NCBI RefSeq assembly: GCF_963674565.1
Contig: NZ_OY771430.1
Location: forward strand, 248,001 to 312,000
DNA from: an uncultured Carboxylicivirga sp.
GTDB lineage: Bacteria > Bacteroidota > Bacteroidia > Bacteroidales > Marinilabiliaceae
DNA: 64,000 nt
Direction of reading: 5' to 3'
In this document: positions 63,044 through 64,000 of the stretch, one piece after another
Layout: each line of letters opens with the position of its first letter
How positions within the stretch are numbered: the stretch's first letter is position 1
Notes under the pieces: model-generated
Told to the model about the DNA's origin: nothing
Seen by the model: the letters and a program-made list of their open reading frames with translations, nothing else
Databases searched by the model: none
Program-made: the position numbers and the translations under genes

Positions 63044-63772
63044 TTAATTATAATTAATTAATTCAGATCCATCAGATACGTTTTGTGTAATTGCAGGATT
63101 ACCTATGTAATAGATTTTTGAACCACCCGATGCTGTTACATTCAGATTATCTGATACATTAACTTCCAGATCGCATCCACCCGATGAAATAATATTACAG
63201 GTTTTACTGTCTAAATCGAATCCGTAGAACTGACTGCCTCCTGAGCTTGTAATGGTAAGAGATTCGGTGTTCCCTTCGTTAATTGATAAAATGGAACCAC
63301 CACTTAAAATACTGATAAAATCATCACAATCTATTGAAACAGTAGCCTGACTTCCTCCCGAAAGGGCTGAAGTGAACTTTGAAGAGCTAAATTTATCAGC
63401 CGAGTTGCAATGACTGCCACCAGATGCCACCAATGTTTCTAATAGAGGTGTTTTGATATATATTTTTCGATGAGTGAAATTGTTAAGTTTAACATCATTA
63501 TCAACTCTTAGCTTCATGATTCCATCAACAACTCGGGTATAAATGTACTTTTGAAAATTCTCAGGTGCTTCAACAATCACTTCATAGGTATCAGCACTGT
63601 ATGTTATTTCTGCAACAAATCCATATCCGATATCAATACCTGTAAAATCAGCAGTATTTCTTGTTTCAATGGATACATCACCCGGATTGATTGATTCTTT
63701 GCAGGAAGAAAAGGTTAGAATACTAGCAATAAGGGCCAGCACAAAAAAGTATTTATTAATTCCGTTTTTCAT
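63044..63772 (-). CDS. GIN-domain (DUF2807) lipoprotein
   Basis: This 242-residue protein has a lipoprotein signal (LALIASILTFSSCKES, Cys about 24) followed by the right-handed parallel beta-solenoid typical of DUF2807/GIN, with repeated SGGS turns (VASGGSHC, LSGGSQAT, SSGGSQFY, SSGGCDLE, TASGGSKI). It is an outer-membrane or surface lipoprotein of unknown role, common in Bacteroidetes chromosomes. It lies outside the mobile elements. Confidence 0.88.
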   Translation of the reverse strand: MKNGINKYFFVLALIASILTFSSCKESINPGDVSIETRNTADFTGIDIGYGFVAEITYSADTYEVIVEAPENFQKYIYTRVVDGIMKLRVDNDVKLNNFTHRKIYIKTPLLETLVASGGSHCNSADKFSSSKFTSALSGGSQATVSIDCDDFISILSGGSILSINEGNTESLTITSSGGSQFYGFDLDSKTCNIISSGGCDLEVNVSDNLNVTASGGSKIYYIGNPAITQNVSDGSELINYN

Positions 63773-63810
63773 TTTAGTAGTTTTTAAAGGTTAGTTTTTG
63801 TGTATGAAAA

Positions 63811-64000
63811 CTAGAATCTTCCAAATTTAAATACGATTCCATAGTTCATACCGCGGAGCATGTCTTGTGTTCCTATTACATTAGGCTCTGGTTTGGGATC
63901 ACGATATTCCTGATAGCTTAGGTTAATATTGCTTGTGTATCGATAACTGGCACTCAGGGCAATTCTAAAAAACTTTAACATGTTAAATTCAAGTTCAACA
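63811..64000 (-). CDS. C-terminus of an outer-membrane beta-barrel protein (partial)
   Basis: The minus-strand frame ends at TAG 63813-63811 and runs to the right edge. The last 62 residues show alternating strands (ALSASYRYTSNINLSYQEY) and end GMNYGIVFKFGRF, with the terminal Phe typical of proteins inserted by the BAM complex. The rest lies outside the window. It would be cotranscribed ahead of the GIN-domain gene. Confidence 0.65.
   Translation of the reverse strand, partial: VELEFNMLKFFRIALSASYRYTSNINLSYQEYRDPKPEPNVIGTQDMLRGMNYGIVFKFGRF

Overview
The window looks like accessory DNA in a member of the Bacteroidota, probably a Bacteroidales/Marinilabiliales-type organism; the exact taxon cannot be fixed from sequence alone. 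The signs are promoter -7 boxes of the TAnnTTTG/TAnnTTTA type, few Shine-Dalgarno sites, IntDOT-like tyrosine recombinases, two DUF4248 genes, a HYC_CC_PP protein and a GIN-domain (DUF2807) lipoprotein.

The main reading is two integrated elements in tandem at the 3' end of one tRNA-Ser(UGA) gene (62486-62570, minus strand). A 16-bp direct repeat, AGCGGAGAGAGAGGGA, contains the tRNA 3' end. It occurs at 27152-27167 and at 62484-62499. Just left of each copy lie an intrinsic terminator pointing left and then a leftward integrase gene (25660-26889 and 61023-62237). Element A runs from beyond the left edge to about 27.16 kb. Element B is about 35.3 kb (27.15-62.50 kb). DNA right of the tRNA looks chromosomal.

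Element A, 1-8 kb: phage-like late genes. These are a DarB-like pair (adenine methyltransferase and Strawberry-notch helicase with near-identical C-terminal tails), a basic protein joined to a P-loop ATPase by what looks like a programmed -1 frameshift signal (GGGAAAG, 5-nt spacer, perfect 9-bp stem), a TM/coiled-coil protein, a 3TM holin-like protein and a GH108 endolysin. Element A, 8-25.6 kb: a large copper/silver-type resistance block on the plus strand, with two HMA-AraC regulators, a HYC_CC_PP protein, a CusA-TolC-CusB efflux system, a PII-like protein, a Met/His-rich lipoprotein, a YHS-flavoprotein, a DUF3347 lipoprotein, a CopA ATPase with four metal-binding modules, and several small secreted or membrane metal-binding proteins.

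Element B, 27-41 kb: a CPBP-like membrane protein, a zinc-ribbon membrane protein with an acyltransferase, a RelA/SpoT-type synthetase, a decayed AbiE toxin-antitoxin pair followed by an intact one, a metallophosphoesterase, two DUF4248 genes around 21-nt iteron-like repeats, and a replication-like module (HTH protein, DUF3987, DUF6371). Element B, 41-58 kb: a stress-tolerance-type island with two GH130 proteins, two glycosyltransferases, Hsp20, slipin, Usp, a proton-pumping P-type ATPase, an Sll1863-like protein, a cold-shock protein, a histidine kinase, a cupin and a radical SAM protein. A Kef-type antiporter there is broken, and fragments of phosphoketolase and fumarase remain. Element B, 58-62 kb: a third HMA-AraC regulator, a degraded TOTE-type primase fragment, HipBA and the integrase.

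A possible regulatory system links the two elements. Each HMA-AraC gene is followed by a pair of TGTAA-like half-sites spaced exactly 21 bp apart, and similar pairs precede the Hsp20 operon, the Sll1863-like operon and the cupin/kinase operon. In five of six cases a TAnnTT-type -7 box follows at an almost constant distance. All functions are read from sequence motifs; no database search was run.
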